Part shown: one piece after another, positions 1 through 10,457 of the stretch
How the letters are laid out: every line of letters starts with the position of its first letter
Position numbering within the stretch: position 1 is the stretch's first letter
Source: Reticulitermes lucifugus
Lineage: Eukaryota; Arthropoda; Insecta; Blattodea; Rhinotermitidae
DNA: 23,384 nt
Direction of reading: 5' to 3'
NCBI GenBank assembly: GCA_026260175.1
Contig: JAKCWW010000155.1
Span: 1 to 23,384, forward strand
Notes under the pieces: generated by a model
Seen by the model: the letters and a program-made list of their open reading frames with translations, nothing else
The model's database searches: none
Told to the model about the DNA's origin: nothing
Translations under genes and position numbers: made by a program

Positions 1-80
1 CTAAAAAGTGTGATCGCGAAGCCTCGAAAAATGAGGCGGCCTAGGCCCCCAAGGGGCTGTCGAAACATTGGGGAAAAATA
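1..80. repeat. Possible truncated repeat end at window edge
   Basis: The first 60 bases are GC-richer than what follows and contain runs such as GGCGGCCTAGGCCCCC and AAGGGGCTGTCG. These resemble the GGCC-rich ends of some hAT-type elements. Only one end is visible and no flanking duplication can be tested, so the assignment is weak. The sequence becomes AT-rich from about position 75. Confidence 0.25.
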
Positions 81-1410
81 ATATATCTACATACCAAATT
101 TCATATTCCTGCACAAAATCAATAATTGATAATATTACGATTGCACGTTTTATTTTCCTTGATTATGCATCATGTAAATCGCATGACGAAATACGGCACA
201 TAAAGGATCATTAATATACTATCTCTTCATGTAAAATGTCTCTTGGTTCAATAAACCTTTCTAGGGTCAGCAGCCGCGTCAGGTGGCTGAACAGTGAGTA
301 AACCAACGATTTGAGAACCATCCTTATCCTCGTTATCACAGATTTAGATTATACGTGCCTCTTACTTTTTTCCGATGTTAAGAAAACTTGAATTTTTTCG
401 ACAGATGTTAGTAAAGCCACTCAATATAAAAGTTCACGAAAATCCGTCTAGCAGAAGCAGAGTTTCTCCATTAGGACTGACGGACAGGCATGACGAAACT
501 TTTTCGTCATATATGCGCCTGCATTACCTGACCGGGCCCAATTATCTGTCTAATAGGCAGCAGTTATTTTTACATTGTGTTTATCTGTCAGTTCTTGGCA
601 TTGTTTTGTGAATTTTCATTCATTAAAAGCAAAAGGAATTTCTTAACTAGTTACACAATTGTTTGCTGCCTAAAAAGGACTCTAATGTGGAGTAATTTCA
701 TTACGCTTTATTTATAGTAATTACATGAAATGTGCGCATTCGTCAAGACGCAAGTCTTTACTCACTTATCCGACTTCAGCATTTGAAACAGAGAGGTAAA
801 AGTACGTACGAAATTTACAAGGAAACATTACATGATACTGTTCAGTAAACTTAAGTAGTAGGTAGTCAGTAGATAATGTAAAGTAAAATTGGATGCTCAA
901 ACATGAATGAAAAAAATATTTACTTGCTGCGCTAGTAAAATCAAATTAAGTTTGCATGTTTGCAGAATTCAGCATATATTAATTTAAATTTATGTGTATG
1001 AGGAAACTACTACACCCTTTTTCAATGTCCATCAAAAAACTGAACACAGACTTGTTTCTTTTCATTTCTGTCTGCTCACTGTTTAATTGAAACATTCGAA
1101 AAGGTAAACGGAGCGCCTGATTCTCTAACCAAGTGTTTTATTACACCATTTTGTCCTTAAATCAAGCCAACACCTTGCTGCATGCAGTTCCATAGCAAAA
1201 CCAGTCCTCTCACAAGTGTGTAATCCATACCAACTTTACAAAACAAAACATTTATGTAAAATCAACCCAGATCATGGTACTGCTACGTATTTATAATACA
1301 CGTATAAACTACAAATACTTTTTCTTTGTAAATACAGACGCTTAAGGACGTAGAATCTCCATGTTTAAATCATTCTGCAAGTCTTAAAATAAAAAATAAA
1401 ACGATATGCG
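81..1410. other. AT-rich spacer without recognisable gene
   Basis: I see no gene, RNA or clear transposon here. The longest frame is a 78-codon frame at 375-611 (+), which has no recognisable domain and sits in ordinary AT-rich sequence. It is probably chance. Confidence 0.6.
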
Positions 1411-1426
1411 ACACACACACACACAC
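1411..1426. repeat. (AC)8 microsatellite
   Basis: Eight uninterrupted AC dinucleotides lie in a locally A-rich region. Confidence 0.9.
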
Positions 1427-1950
1427 CATAAGATCCGCGTGGGGTACAAACCACTGCGCATGCGTCGCAAATGGGATTGAAAAGGTGAGCTTTGTAACAT
1501 AAAAGGTGATACCAGCGCCATCTGTACCCGCCAATTTATTGCTCTGCTGTTCTTGAAACTTTAAAACTCGTACGACTATTTTGTCCTATTCTATGCCTGT
1601 CTCTCTTTCTTCACGCTTAGCATCCATTACAATGAGAAAGAAGAGCAAAAGAGGAAATGAGAAAGAAACAGCACGAGAAGAAATGACTTAATCCTGCATC
1701 CCAGCATGGTTCTCCTGCATGCCGAAGGAAAAGAGCTGATACTTCATCTATCTTTGCAGTTACTGCAGGACCTATCTGTTGGTTTCCAGTGTGCAAGGGT
1801 TGCTTTGCATCGTATAGAAATAGACGGTGGAACATCACAGACACGAACATTAAGCCCAAAACAAGTACACTATACTGACAACAGGAACATTGCAAATCCA
1901 AGAAACACTTCTTGCAGAGGTTGCAACGACTGTTAATCTGATAAGTGCCC
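1427..1950. other. Spacer with overlapping short frames, unrecognised
   Basis: A 94-codon frame on the minus strand (1617-1901) and a 76-codon frame on the plus strand (1706-1936) overlap. Neither shows a domain I recognise. The 1620-1680 portion is purine-rich (GAGAAAG-type), which by itself favours open frames. It may be an old repeat, and I cannot support a gene call. Confidence 0.4.
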
Positions 1951-1959
1951 TAGACAGTG

Positions 1960-2141
1960 GTTATCTTCGTTATCACCACAGTAGTGGTCAGCAGCATTAT
2001 TGTCATCGTTATCGTCGTCTACGTCATGTTCATGACGATGATGATGATCATCATCATCATAATTCTTCCGTAGTTCTTAGTCATTTAACCGGTAAATTTT
2101 TCTTCACTGCAACCTTATTATTATTATTATTATTATTATTA
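1960..2141. repeat. Cryptic trinucleotide region with (GAT)4(CAT)4 and (TTA)9
   Basis: The region is built from GTT, ATC, GTC and CAT-type triplets. It includes GTCATG-TT-CATGAC at 2023-2036, four GAT followed by four CAT at 2037-2060 (a perfect 22-nt palindrome at 2037-2058), and nine TTA units at 2115-2141. A plus-strand frame through it encodes runs of Asp, His and Leu, which is a by-product of the repeat and not evidence of a protein. Confidence 0.85.
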
Positions 2142-2254
2142 TGTGATAACACATAACTGTCTTTGATAAGTATTAGGAAACTGTCGTTATTCAGCCGCCC
2201 AGCTCCCCCCCCAAAAAAAGCTTTCGGTTATGTCATCATTCCCATTTCACTGTT

Positions 2255-2560
2255 TATAAGGCCCTGAACCCCATATTTGAAACCAGACTTGTGACTGGTT
2301 ATGGCGCTATAGCTGGGAGGTTATGAACCATCCTCCCTACGGTCCTGATGTCTCACTCGAGAAATTTCCACTTCCCTGTGCCCCTTAAGAAGAACTTGGC
2401 TGGCAGGGATTTGCAACACACTCCGACGTGAAGCAAGGTGTCACCTACAGTTAACAGACATGTGACGCCGATTTCTTCTACGCAGGAATATATGCCTTAG
2501 TGCCACGGTGGGACAAATGTTTCATTTCAGTGGTGACTACGTGGAGATTGACCCTCTGCT
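2255..2560 (+). pseudogene. Mariner-type transposase relic, C-terminal half
   Basis: A decayed copy of the C-terminal half of a Tc1/mariner (IS630 superfamily) transposase, the enzyme that cuts and pastes mariner elements at TA sites. One frame from 2269 reads PHI*NQTC..., then WEVMNHPPYGPDVSLEKF, the region that carries the last catalytic aspartate in mariner enzymes (PPYSPDL type). After frameshifts the reading continues as LKKNLAG, then FATHSDVKQGV, then DADFFYAGIYALVPRWDKCF at about 2467-2525, and finally SGDYVEI. The RW-x-KC and GDYVE blocks are typical of the mariner C terminus. There are at least two in-frame stops and three frame changes, so it cannot be active. The N-terminal half and terminal repeats are not visible. 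Confidence 0.85.
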
Positions 2561-2589
2561 GCACGTGTACTCTGTATCCATAGAAGTCA

Positions 2590-2913
2590 GCATAAAGCTC
2601 TAGACATCAGTTTGTTTGTTATCTATTCCGTTATGATAAATTATCTTATTGCCCTCCAAATATGCCACATTTTCTTATTTTCTATGTGCTCAGATGATCC
2701 GACCCATTTCCAGCTCCTTGTTAATTGGCCTATTACGTGGCAGGACAAATAATACTTCCTTCTCTGCGGCGATTTTCTAGGCTAAGACATATCTTAGCCT
2801 TACGTTTGGTTAGCAACGTTTCCAGTACTCATACCCTCAAGATGGATTGCAGCAGATATCTTCGAATGCTCTAATATAATTTACTTGTGATGTTTTCTTG
2901 TACATTTCCACTT
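2590..2913. other. Spacer; one short hairpin
   Basis: No gene is seen. A 9-bp perfect hairpin, AGGCTAAGA / TCTTAGCCT with a CATA loop, lies at 2779-2800. Confidence 0.5.
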
Positions 2914-2937
2914 TAATAATAATAATAATAATAATAA

Positions 2938-2973
<36 letters not shown>
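2914..2973. repeat. Compound microsatellite (TAA)8(TAG)12
   Basis: Eight TAA units are followed directly by twelve TAG units with no interruption. This is a typical compound tract that arises when a point change within an array is then expanded. Confidence 0.95.
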
Positions 2974-3497
2974 CAAGTTAAAGTATGACCCGTGAATCTC
3001 ACTTCATCCTGAATACAAATATTCATGTGCTTGCCAGGCTTCTAACACGCAGCATTACGCAACTCACTTTGGTAGCTGTAAACTCATTTACAGTGAGTTG
3101 TTGTTTTTAGTCTTTTATTGTTTTTCTGAAGATAATCCAGTCATGCAGCGAAATGCTTGAAGAGCTCCCTAGGTCCACAAGTCGCAAACTTATTTTTCAA
3201 CTTTCCTTGTCTCCACATAAATAAATCACTAATTAAATAAATCAGTCACTCATTACGGCCCTAACAACACTACAAGACCCGTATAACTACCTCGTAGAAT
3301 AACCATCAATTCCATTCTATTTGCGTCCAAATACCCTCCTATACGCCGTTTTCGAGGAATATTTAATTTATGTTCTCCTTCAAAGACACCACATTTGACA
3401 CCCATGGAAAGTAAATGATAATAAACTCGTACTTCTTTAGTCATAGCGTATAGGGTATACTTTGGTGCTTTGGAGACACGACGGCAGTTGAAAAAGT
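2974..3497. other. Spacer with unrecognised 63-codon frame
   Basis: A minus-strand frame at 3253-3444 encodes 63 residues with several basic residues (RKRRIGG). It matches no family I recognise and has no supporting context, so I treat it as unproven. The rest is AT-rich spacer with scattered AAATAAAT motifs. Confidence 0.4.
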
Positions 3498-3551
3498 GAC
3501 GATGATGATGATTATGATGATGATGGTGGTGGTGGTGGTGGGGATGACATC

Positions 3552-3593
<42 letters not shown>
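3498..3593. repeat. Compound microsatellite (GAT)n(GGT)n ... (AAT)14
   Basis: GAT triplets pass into GGT triplets up to about 3541. A short spacer follows, then fourteen AAT units at 3552-3593. Confidence 0.95.
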
Positions 3594-3594
<1 letters not shown>

Positions 3595-4190
3595 GACCAA
3601 CAAAAAGTATAGTTTCAATCATTACTTAGCCCATTAAGACATAGTGGTTGCTGAGTGTACAGTGTCCTTTGGCATTTCAATCTTTGCGTTTTGGTCACAT
3701 GGGTTTGGTATTACTCTCGTACTAAGGAGCGACACTTCGCTAAACAGGATCACTGGGTTGTGGTTTTAATCGACACAGTGATGAAGGGACGGCAATGTTT
3801 ATATTCTCTGATGTACCATAGGTGAAATTCAGGTTCCGAAATGTTCGAAGGCTTAAGTTCTGTTTGTTATATTTATTCTAAATCAGTTCCGACATTTTCG
3901 TAAAAGGGTTTATTACCATGGTTTCTTTGCTGATTCTGGATTAATCAGAGAGAAATTTAAAAAAATGTGAAAATTATTTACTAACAAGACCCGTTGTAGG
4001 TTATGGTTTCATTAGAAGAAAAGTGATATTAGACAAAAGAGAATGCACGGAACTTAAGATCTAAATCGATGTTAAGAATAGCTTATGACGTGTTTTTCTG
4101 TATTTAAGCTGCAGCTATAAGCTTATACACCCACAGTCAGTTCCTATAACACAATCCAATTCAACTAACCAACAACAATACAGTGGTAGG
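3594..4190. other. AT-rich spacer; weak promoter-like words before 4140
   Basis: No gene is seen. TATTTAAG (4101-4108), CTATAAGC (4116-4123) and an arthropod initiator-like TCAGT (4137-4141) precede the GC-richer island. Spacing of the TATA-like words to TCAGT is 38 or 23 bases, neither ideal, so this is only suggestive. Confidence 0.25.
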
Positions 4191-4202
4191 TAATTATTGA
4201 TC

Positions 4203-4376
4203 ATGACTTGCCGGATGGTGTACATGAGGGAGCAGGGCGATACGGTGATGCTTTTGCCGGGAGCTGCCGGAGCTCATGCCCAGTGCTTCTCCGCCTGGCG
4301 GGCCGTTATGCAGGGTACCGTTACACAGGGCTACTGTAGGCCTACTGTGCAAGCGGGTACAGGCAAAGTGTGAACG
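4203..4376 (+). other. GC-richer island with a 57-codon unrecognised frame
   Basis: The composition changes sharply to GC-rich at about 4200 and back at about 4390. Within it a plus-strand frame opens with MTCRMVYMREQGD, continues through an Ala/Gly-rich stretch (LLPGAAGAHAQ), and ends with TGA after 57 codons. The minus strand is open over much the same interval (61 codons), so openness may simply reflect low AT content. GTAGGTAAT just upstream (about 4185) resembles a 5' splice site. I do not recognise the protein. It could be an exon, a small-protein gene or an old repeat. Confidence 0.25.
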
Positions 4377-4399
4377 CAACTTTTTTCTGTTCGTCTATC

Positions 4400-4930
4400 C
4401 GTCTGTACCCTGCGCCAGAGACCGGAAATGACGGCTCACAGTGACGTTATGCATAGAATAAAATAGCGCTCATTGCACTGCAGTAAGTACGTACGTAAGA
4501 TATTACAGGTCTTGGTGTTGCTACTGTCGTGCTATCCGACGATTATAAGCTCAAAATCTAAAAGAAATTGCAACACAGATTAAAATGTGATGCACCAGAA
4601 TAAATTCTTGAAAACGGGACACTATTTTGTCGGTGTTAAACTTTGTCGTTGTTTCGACGGAAGAAATAATAAGGGTCCTGCTTAGCAACTCACGAAAATT
4701 AGTGCCTTTTATAAAACAGGACGATTCGTTACTGTGATTACGAGAACCCATTAGTTACGTACTTAGTTAAATAAGTTATGATTATGCTTACTAATTAGAT
4801 CAAAAAGGAACCCGTTATAGAACAGAATTAACATGACCTAGACTACTGCAGATTACATACGTCATATGTCTGAAAGTCCACAAAATTAAAAGGGATCATC
4901 TAAAGGCGTCCGTACAGTCTAAAACACAGG
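4400..4930. other. AT-rich spacer
   Basis: No gene, RNA or repeat is identified. A 66-codon minus-strand frame (4551-4751) has no recognisable feature. Confidence 0.5.
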
Positions 4931-4934
4931 AAAA

Positions 4935-4990
4935 CACGGACACAGCACTACCCACAAAGGGATATGAAACTTTTAGTGTCCTTGTCCGTG
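4935..4990. repeat. Imperfect inverted repeat around CACGGACA
   Basis: CACGGACA-CAG-CACTA (4935-4950) faces TAGTG-TCCT-TGTCCGTG (4974-4990), leaving a loop of about 23 bases. It may be the end of a decayed mobile element; no family is assigned. Confidence 0.45.
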
Positions 4991-5914
4991 CATTTAAAAC
5001 TTCACTTTTTAGGAAAACTTTTACAAACTGTTTCTTTTTTCAATCGATAGCAATATAATTTCGACATTACATGTGTGTGTTCATGTAAAGAATTTCTTCA
5101 GCGCATATGCTAAATACGTTATACATTTTGAGTATATGTCTGAAGAATTTATCAATAATTATGTATCTCTAACCAAGTGGCTTGTTTCTTACTTTAGATG
5201 GATTGTGTGGTGGAAGTGATATAATGGGATTACAAGAACAATGAAGCTATAGGTGGAGAGGGAATTGAAGAACCTTAAAGGTATAGGAGAGTAAAAATAA
5301 GAGAAAATGGAACAGAATTGTCGGAGTAGTGGGGGGAGGGAAACAGAGAGCAATAGGCTGGAGGAGAAGGTACCCTCACCCCACTTAAAAAAAACTTGGT
5401 CTTGTGTAAAAGTGGAGACAGTGTTTTTCATTTTCTTTATAACCCCCTCGGTACTCGTAAAAGCATTATCCGTGACCAAACGGAGGGCCCCCTTGATTCC
5501 AACCCCAAAACCCAATTTATTTTTCTTTTCTCGGTTGCTGAGGATGGGAAGGAAGGGATGAGTTGTTAGAAGAAAACAAGACAATTCTAAGGGTGAATTT
5601 GACTACTTTTTGTTTGCGTACAGGGACAACGCATCCACTCGTCAACAATTGTTTTAATTATCTTCGACTAGTATCTTTTCCAAGACCTAATAAGACATGT
5701 ATTTATATGGTTCGGGGGGACTTTCATGTGTGGTTATTAGATTACCAGCCTTTTCTAGCAACTACTCCCTTGATGCCTGTGGATTTGATTGCATGAGTCA
5801 GGGGGCTCCAACCTGTTACTCTGGTCACTAAACAAAATTCTGGCTGCAAAATTATAGTATTTAGTTTTTGACTTATGTCACCGCAGAATGCGTAACGAAC
5901 TGTGAAATGTTTCA
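4991..5914. other. Spacer with polypurine tract
   Basis: From about 5210 to 5370 the plus strand is strongly purine-rich (GGAGAGGG, GGGGGGAGGG). This leaves the complementary strand open for 131 codons (5189-5584) as a Ser/Leu/Phe-rich reading. That frame has no recognisable domain and is best explained by composition. Nothing else is identified. Confidence 0.45.
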
Positions 5915-6261
5915 ACAATTGTCATGTGTTCAATTTTAAATCTCAAACGATTTCGCAGAATTTTGAGCACTGCCGATTGTGGCATGCTTAATTGCCGGGC
6001 AGTCTATCTTGTTGATTTTCTTTGGCTGCGAACGAAAGCAATTCTACCTCAGTCACATCAGATTCAGTTCCTGATTGCTTACTGGGGCTTTTCCCTTTAT
6101 AAATGCAAGCACTCTCAGCGAGTAACTTCCACCACTCATAGATAGATATTTTCACTGTTGGTGCCCCATCAAATTCCGAATGAAATACCCTGTGCACTGT
6201 AACCAGTAAATTAGTTTCGTGATAACGGAGCACACGTAGTTTTCTTTACCTAAAACGCCAT
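5915..6261 (-). pseudogene. Tc1/mariner-type transposase relic, N-terminal HTH
   Basis: Minus-strand relic of the DNA-binding N terminus of a transposase of the Tc1/mariner-like group that carries a paired-type helix-turn-helix (DUF4817-like). From an ATG at 6261 it reads MAF*VKKTTC. A one-base shift then gives VLRYHETNLLVTVHRVFHSEF, the first helical unit, followed by IYEWWKLLAESACIYKGKSP, matching the usual W-x-x-F-x-x-x-G-x-x-x-K-x-x-x-G-x-P pattern. After another shift comes AFVRSQRKSTR*, then TARQLSMPQSAVLKILRNRL at about 5935-6010, the second helix-turn-helix with its PQS-x-V-x-K-x-L-R signature. At least two stops and two frameshifts make it non-functional. The catalytic domain is absent. 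It is a different element from the relic at 2255. Confidence 0.8.
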
Positions 6262-6392
6262 TTTCCACATTGCTGTGTTAGCGCCACTGGTGAGAAGACG
6301 TGGAAATTAAAGTAGCGCGAATTCAAATACTGATCATGTTGCCTGCCTAAATACGTTTAGTTTCATCCACAAGCAACGAAGAACACGTCATA

Positions 6393-6640
6393 AGTGCCAA
6401 CAGTGCCGACGAGACGTAGGGTAAGCCGGTACAAATTATCGGGGCCCGGCGGTCTGGAAGGGGGCCCGACTATGTTGCATATGTTTTTGTCATTATCGGC
6501 GGTATCATTACCTGTCGACTGTACAAATTAACCCTTTCCGATTTAGTGTGAAGATTTTTAGCCGATTTGCCGTTGCTGGGGGGGCCCGAAAATGTTTTTC
6601 ACCGGGCCCCAAACCAGCTCTCGGCGGCCCCGAGTGCCAG
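6393..6640. mobile_element. hAT-like non-autonomous element with 8-bp TSD
   Basis: The element spans 6401-6632 (232 bp). Its ends are imperfect terminal inverted repeats: CAGTGCCGACGAGACGTAG at the left and, read from the other strand, CGGGGCCGCCGAGAGCTGG at the right, identical at 13 of 19 positions. It is flanked by AGTGCCAA (6393-6400) and AGTGCCAG (6633-6640), an 8-bp duplication with 7 of 8 matches. An 8-bp duplication and a CAG-starting end are hallmarks of hAT elements. The interior is noncoding and contains repeated GGGCCC palindromes at about 6441, 6461, 6581 and 6603. No transposase is present, so mobility would have depended on an enzyme elsewhere. Confidence 0.65.
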
Positions 6641-9364
6641 TAACGGAAGTGGCCGACACGAAGCCTATTTGCAAATCAGTCAGGTATATGAGGTGCTATG
6701 TAACCAAAACCCCCAAGAAATAATTCATGTTATGTAGATTATAGCCAATCATATACGGAACATATTTCAAAAGGTTATTTTACGTAGTGACAGCAACAGG
6801 AAAAAAAATGGGTTCTAACGTAAGACTAGTGGCATTCTCTGGAAGAGTACTCAATAAAACATGCTGGAAACGATTTCTTGTATTTACGTAATTCTTACAA
6901 AAGCAACACACTTAGTGATCAGACTCCACACTCAGAGTTCTTCATTTGGACAGCCTTCACAATGTGTTATATAGGTCATGGTGAAAATAAGCAAAAGACC
7001 ATAAAACTGACTCCGATTTATGGGCTCTGCAAAACAAAATCACGCTCTGTGTTCAACGCTCTTACTGCGTTTGATAAAACAATATTTTAACAACAAACAT
7101 ATTTTATAACAAGTTTCGCATTCGTAACACGCAAACATTAGGTCTATATCAGACACAATGATGAAAAGGGAGCAAGTAAGAGATCTGAGCTGGGCCACTT
7201 CAAAATATTTCTGGGGTCAAACCATAAAATAAAGCTACAGGTCATACCTACAACTAGTCCTAAACTGACCCAGGTACAGCATGTACCATGATATTTTGAC
7301 ACAATATCTTAACTACAACCTAACTTTCCGGCCTTCCGAAACATGAGCGCCCGAAAAAGGATTTTTTAATTGTCTCAGTTATTTTCAGTTACTAATGTGG
7401 TAAATGTTCAAAATATTGTATTTAATCTGGCCCTAGAGAAATTTGGGTAATAATGTGTATTGAGAGCTTGAAAGAATTTGCTATTATGCATGTCATTTTA
7501 AAGATGGAAACTAATTCTTTAAAACAAGGGAAGAAAAATTAACTGACATTCGAAATTATTTCTGAATATAATTAGTTCTACTTTACCACTAATTTCAAGG
7601 CGACTTCACTTCTGACTTACACAGATTAACTTGAAACGCAACAAAAGTAGTGCTGAATGATATGCAAAACGTATAACAGTATGCATACCATATGAACTGA
7701 ACTTGTTACATTAAGATACTTAGGATATGTATATATTGGAGAAGGGGGCTCCTGCATTCTATGCAGATAAAGACACTGTGTGCTATGTGTTGCATTGTGC
7801 AGCAAGTACAGCCACATTCAAAACAGGGTCAATGTATAATGTAAAAAGAAAGAAGCGGCATAAAGAAATAAAAAAATACTTGAACTACGAGACGAATAAG
7901 TTGTTATTCTCTGCATTCAAGTCGTTGTATTGGTTTCTAAGGAAGTAATGTATATATTTAAATTGAAGAATGACTCTCCTATCTTTATATATTTATATAT
8001 ATATATAAACACAATGTATATTTTGTCGCAGCATGCGATGCTTCTTGCATACACTTTATTGCACAGCCCTGTAACACTGTTACCCTCGATAACACATTTT
8101 GATACATACTTTGCAGCGTTGGAAGAGAACACGTCATTTTTACATAGCAGGATTCAATGCGTAATAAATTGTAAGTCGAACAGCATGTACACGTGATTTC
8201 AACACGTTCGAGAATTTAAAAGGAAATGCTAACGATGTTTCAGTACGGACACATAAGTCATCAGATTATTAATATGAATACATAAGTGATAAACACGCAA
8301 GGAATACAGTCAGGCTCCAGAATGATTTAAAAGCAGAAGACGTAGGCAGGCTCCATGAAGAGTTGAAGTGTCTGTGTCTACACGAAATAGTTTTTGTAGG
8401 CGGGGCATTTTCAAATATGTTGTGAAAGATTCCGGAAAGGAAACGTGCTCATTATTCAAACAACATAAAAAAGAAACAAATGTGGGATTATTGCTTATGA
8501 TCCTATGTATCTTGTCAAGTAATCGATAAGTGCATTGTCGTTCATATTTCTGTTGCCACATTTAACGTCAGGCCTTCATTTAACCTCACGTTTCATATTT
8601 ATCACGACTGGGCTAAATATTTCTGATAAGTTCTCCCCCACAATGATATTTACACCCATTGTTTATTACGACTTCATGTACAGATTGATTCTTTCGAGTG
8701 CAGTGTTTGGACTCTGCATTCTTCTAGTACTGCATATTTTCCTGTATTTATATCATAAGTTTTAAATTACCAAACCAACAAATTAAGAGACTATTAAATA
8801 TTTTCATTCTATACTGTGCATTGTGTTGGTTTGATCACTTACAATTCTGCATCCCCTTCGCACTGTACTTATGTGTTGCATACGGTTCGCACAATAAACA
8901 ACCATCATTTTTCTGTACAGCCTTTGACCGACTGGTCTTCCTAATGGGGGCATATTGTGCCTCAGTGAGGCATTACCATTAACAAAATTTCCCATCCATT
9001 CTCAATACAGACATCCCTTGAACGACTCGTGTAGCACAAGAAGCTGTGTATCATGTGCTCCGAAATTACCTCCTTCAAATTGAAATGGGTTGATATAAGA
9101 AAACAGGATTTAAACACGGGGAAAGCCAGCTGAGTTTAGCTTCAATTAACAACAAATTAAAATATGTGCACAGAAATATAGGCTTTAAGTCTCTAAATAC
9201 AGAAATTTCAGAGAACAGCTATAAAGCTTAGTCGCTTAAAGTATAAAAACGACCTCCCTTTTGTCAAAAGTCAATGTTCATTCGATCTTTCAGCAAATTC
9301 CTTCTTGCATGAAATTAATTTTATAACAACCAAAGGCCAAGTTTTCCCTGTTCTTAATTAAGAA
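6641..9364. other. Long AT-rich spacer without recognisable gene
   Basis: Several short frames exist (for example 6878-7090 +, 7727-7948 +, 8310-8561 -, 8535-8765 +, 8804-8995 -). None shows a domain, a credible composition shift or repeat homology that I recognise. An AT-rich stretch of TATATA words lies at about 7984-8010. I see no RNA gene. Confidence 0.55.
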
Positions 9365-9365
9365 G

Positions 9366-9440
9366 CTGTATGTGGAAGTGGAGGTATAGCTCCGCTTCTT
9401 CTTAACGTCAGCATTAGATGGAGGTGAGTGATTAGATTCA
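9366..9440 (-). repeat. Truncated copy of the SINE family at 12123
   Basis: The stretch GGAGGTATAGCTCCGCTTCTTC followed by AGATGGAGGTGAGTG aligns with the same order of words in the SINE at 12123-12377 (GTGGTATAGCTCTATTC...GAGATGGGGGTGAGTG). Only part of the body is present; the tRNA-like head is missing. Orientation is the same as the full copy. Confidence 0.6.
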
Positions 9441-9945
9441 CAATTCATGATTCAGGTCAAGAATTAAGGCTCCGACCCTCACGCACCAAAGTTGCATTAG
9501 TTTTGAAATCTTTAATACTATGAAGTGTCAACGTGTTTAGAAGACGAATCTTGTGCAGCAACATACCTGTTCTACGAAGATTCCAGTGACAACCCTATAT
9601 TTCCCTGCTGAAAAGTATTTCACACTAAAGCTATTTGCTGCAAGTCTCATGACGATGGGTCTTCAGCAGGTGTTGGCACTTTCGCACCAGTTAATGTCGC
9701 AAGTCTTATTCGGAAGCAGTTCAAAGAAGGGGTAAAATGAACAACCTCTCAATTCAGAACTAGTTAACAATAATAAAAATCGCCTCGTTTATCGAAGACC
9801 GATAAAATAATAAATGTATAACGAATATTAATTCACAAACGCGCATGCTTTCGACCTCTGAAGGTAAGATAAACAAATAAAAAGCCACGTTTCATACACA
9901 GAGATGGCAGCAGTACGTAACTATGCCAGAACACAACTCTGTGTG
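9441..9945. other. AT-rich spacer
   Basis: No gene or repeat is identified. A 60-codon frame at 9553-9735 (+) has no recognisable feature. Confidence 0.5.
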
Positions 9946-9949
9946 TTCC

Positions 9950-10125
9950 GTTTCTTAACTGAGGAATTTTTAGCCCCTCGCCCAACCCCCAAGCTGAAGA
10001 ACCATCCATTGTCGTCTGTCCCCCGACTGCTTATTCAACATATTCACAGCTACCCTCCATATCTGGAAGCCGTCTCCTCCATCCGCAACCCGAGGACAGC
10101 CTTGATGTGACAGGGATCCAATTTA
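9950..10125 (+). repeat. Probable interspersed repeat fragment (PTPKLKNHPLSSV type)
   Basis: The interval is distinctly GC-richer than its flanks, with sharp edges. The plus strand translates to PTPKLKNHPLSSV, and in a shifted frame to CLFNIFTATLHIWKPSPPSA. I recognise this pairing from translations of an interspersed repeat common in cockroach and termite genomes (consensus like PKLEDHPLSAV...CLFNIF). The name of the element is not known to me. It could be mistaken for a 68-codon gene starting at 9904. Confidence 0.5.
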
Positions 10126-10129
10126 TCAT

Positions 10130-10457
10130 TGCAAGAACACAAATCAAACAAAATTAATATAAAATAAATATTATGATATTGGCTATATAAACTGAAAAGT
10201 AAAAATATCTAAACTTTTTTAAGGAGGCTGCCTGGACAGCTGTGTAGATGGCGTAGGTGAAAGTGAAAGCTTAATAAAACCAAGGATATGCGTATGCTGT
10301 CGGTGATGACAGTCGCCTGAGCTACACGCTCTTTAGTACTTTACAGACAACTGAACTGTTTTGGAGACTTAATGATTTTATTTACATTAGAGAAGAAACT
10401 GTAAATATTACGAATGCTGGCCTAGATAGACAGACCTATTTGTGGGTAAATGTAACG
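10130..10457. other. Spacer
   Basis: Nothing is identified in this AT-rich stretch. Confidence 0.5.

Noticed and set aside
5189..5584. 131-codon minus-strand frame, Ser/Leu/Phe-rich
   Set aside because: It is the complement of a polypurine tract; no domain, conserved motif or start context supports it.
8220..8265. Minus-strand CUGAUGA ... GAAAC ... GUU, hammerhead-like
   Set aside because: Core words are present by chance; neither stem I nor stem II forms in the intervening sequence.
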